Assembly (NCBI RefSeq): GCF_030656875.1
Contig: NZ_CP130943.1
Span: 2,852,001-2,916,000, forward strand
Direction of reading: 5' to 3'
Source of the DNA: Prescottella sp. R16
Lineage (GTDB): Bacteria; Actinomycetota; Actinomycetes; Mycobacteriales; Mycobacteriaceae
Length of the DNA stretch: 64,000 nt
A model generated the notes under the pieces. That model was not told the origin of the DNA, made no database searches, and saw nothing but the letters and a program-made list of their open reading frames with translations. The translations under genes and the position numbers were made by a program. Position 1 is the stretch's first letter. Every line of letters starts with the position of its first letter. This document shows positions 63,464 through 64,000 of the stretch, piece after piece.

Positions 63464-63541
63464 TCAGCGGGTGAAGAACCACGCGACGACGACCAGAACG
63501 ATCAATGCGATCAGTGCGATGGTCACGCGGGAGCGCGGCAT
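63464..63541 (-). CDS. 25-residue single-span membrane peptide
   Basis: MPRSRVTIALIALIVLVVVAWFFTR forms one membrane helix with basic ends; the core is VTIALIALIVLVVVAWFF. The ATG follows directly on the TAG of the upstream 73-residue gene (63542), so it is probably translated by coupling. It is too short to assign a function. Confidence 0.55.
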   Translation of the reverse strand: MPRSRVTIALIALIVLVVVAWFFTR

Positions 63542-63763
63542 CTAGTAGTCCTCCACCTTCGTCTCGGCCGGCCGGCCGGTCGGGTCGACGAGCTCGCCGC
63601 GCCCCAGCAGTGTGAACACCGCCGACAGGGCACGGTCGAGCAACCATGCGATACCGAAGCAGGCCGGAATCATCACCGCGAGCACCAGGATCACCTGGGG
63701 GACGAACGGCAGGCCGGCGACCCACAGTTCGGTGCCGTCCCACCAGCTCGCGATTCGATCCAC
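63542..63763 (-). CDS. small membrane protein, 73 residues
   Basis: Protein of 73 residues from GTG at 63763 with an amphipathic N-terminus (VDRIASWWDGTELWV), one long hydrophobic segment (about 19-50, VPQVILVLAVMIPACFGIAWLL) and a polar tail. It lies between two sulfate-binding protein genes, 9 bp after the upstream copy, and directly before the 25-residue peptide. It may belong to the transport locus, but function is unknown. Confidence 0.7.
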   Translation of the reverse strand: MDRIASWWDGTELWVAGLPFVPQVILVLAVMIPACFGIAWLLDRALSAVFTLLGRGELVDPTGRPAETKVEDY

Positions 63764-63772
63764 CCGGTCAGC

Positions 63773-64000
63773 CTACTTCGTCGCATTCTCGTAGACGACG
63801 GCGATGCTGCCGCTGCCCGGCCGGAACAGATCGGTGTCGACGGTGTCCCAGCCGCCCAGGTCGTCGATCGACCACAGCTGCTGCGGTTCCGGGAAGTCGG
63901 CAGCGTACTCGGCTGCCACCGCCGGGTCGACGGGACGGAACCCGGCGCGGGCCCAGAGCCGCTGCGCCTCGGTCGTGTACAGGTAGTCCCGGAACGCCGT
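63773..64000 (-). CDS. second sulfate-binding protein (C-terminal part, cut by window edge)
   Basis: The last 75 residues of a SubI paralogue, running off the right edge. It contains TTEAQRLWARAGFRPVDPA and WDTVDTDLF, and ends YENATK. Most of this region is identical to SubI at 62102-63133, including a near-identical DNA stretch, which suggests recent tandem duplication or gene conversion. Orientation is the same as the transporter operon. Confidence 0.9.
   Translation of the reverse strand, partial: TAFRDYLYTTEAQRLWARAGFRPVDPAVAAEYAADFPEPQQLWSIDDLGGWDTVDTDLFRPGSGSIAVVYENATK

Noticed and set aside
1..64000. tRNA or rRNA genes, CRISPR arrays and insertion sequences
   Set aside because: By eye I saw no tRNA arms or CCA-type ends in the gaps, no regularly spaced repeats and no transposase motifs. 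A covariance-model scan would be needed to exclude a small RNA.

Overview
The window is GC-rich, densely coded chromosomal DNA from a mycolic-acid actinobacterium, probably Rhodococcus or a close relative such as Nocardia. The call rests on gene content and order. Many genes keep the order I recall from the Mycobacterium tuberculosis Rv2343c-Rv2400c stretch: dnaG, dgt, TPM protein, glyS, smtB-furB, YbjN-like gene, uppS, recO, era, CorC-like gene, ybeY, phoH, rsmE, dnaJ2, hrcA, Rv2375-like gene, hemW, sirA, cysH, a chelatase and subI-cysT-cysW-cysA. Against that backbone the accessory inserts stand out. I saw no rRNA, tRNA, CRISPR array, integrase or insertion sequence.

Layout. 0-7.3 kb: dnaG, an M19 dipeptidase, dgt, a DUF218 protein and a TPM-domain protein. 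7.36-12.5 kb: a five-gene cassette of the uncharacterised STM4015-STM4011 families (leucine-rich repeat, ATP-grasp, phosphatase/sulfatase-fold, two radical SAM), closed by a 23-bp perfect hairpin. 12.5-16.8 kb: glyS, the zinc regulators smtB-furB, a YbjN-like gene, uppS and recO. 16.8-24.8 kb: accessory block with a DUF389 membrane protein, an alkylsulfatase, and an operon of UDP-sulfoquinovose synthase, a BcsB-like protein and a processive family-2 glycosyltransferase. 24.8-29.9 kb: era, CorC-like, ybeY and phoH, the last interrupted by a 359-residue intein with class 3 (W-C-T) features. 29.9-32.3 kb: a TetR regulator with paired operators and an MFS exporter.

32.3-46.2 kb: a defence island. 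It holds a type I restriction system (hsdR apart from hsdM-hsdS), an unusual protein joining a helix-turn-helix, a degenerate methyltransferase and an HsdS-like tail, an AbiE-type toxin-antitoxin pair, a truncated RES toxin, a frameshifted DUF6508 gene, and a plus-strand block encoding an RNase H-fold protein and two exported proteins. Nearly identical 18-bp palindromes lie in divergent promoter regions at the two ends of the restriction locus.

46.3-64 kb: an esterase, rsmE, dnaJ2, hrcA, hemW, then assimilatory sulfate reduction (sirA-cysH-cysD-cysN-chelatase), ddh, a 42-residue porin-like peptide, and the sulfate ABC transporter subI-cysT-cysW-cysA. Both sulfur operons start with a cysteine-rich leader ORF with leaderless-promoter geometry, consistent with cysteine-responsive attenuation. 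The window ends inside a second, very similar sulfate-binding protein.

Sulfur links several regions: sulfate uptake and reduction supply sulfite, the sulfonate donor for sulfoquinovose synthase, and the alkylsulfatase releases sulfate.
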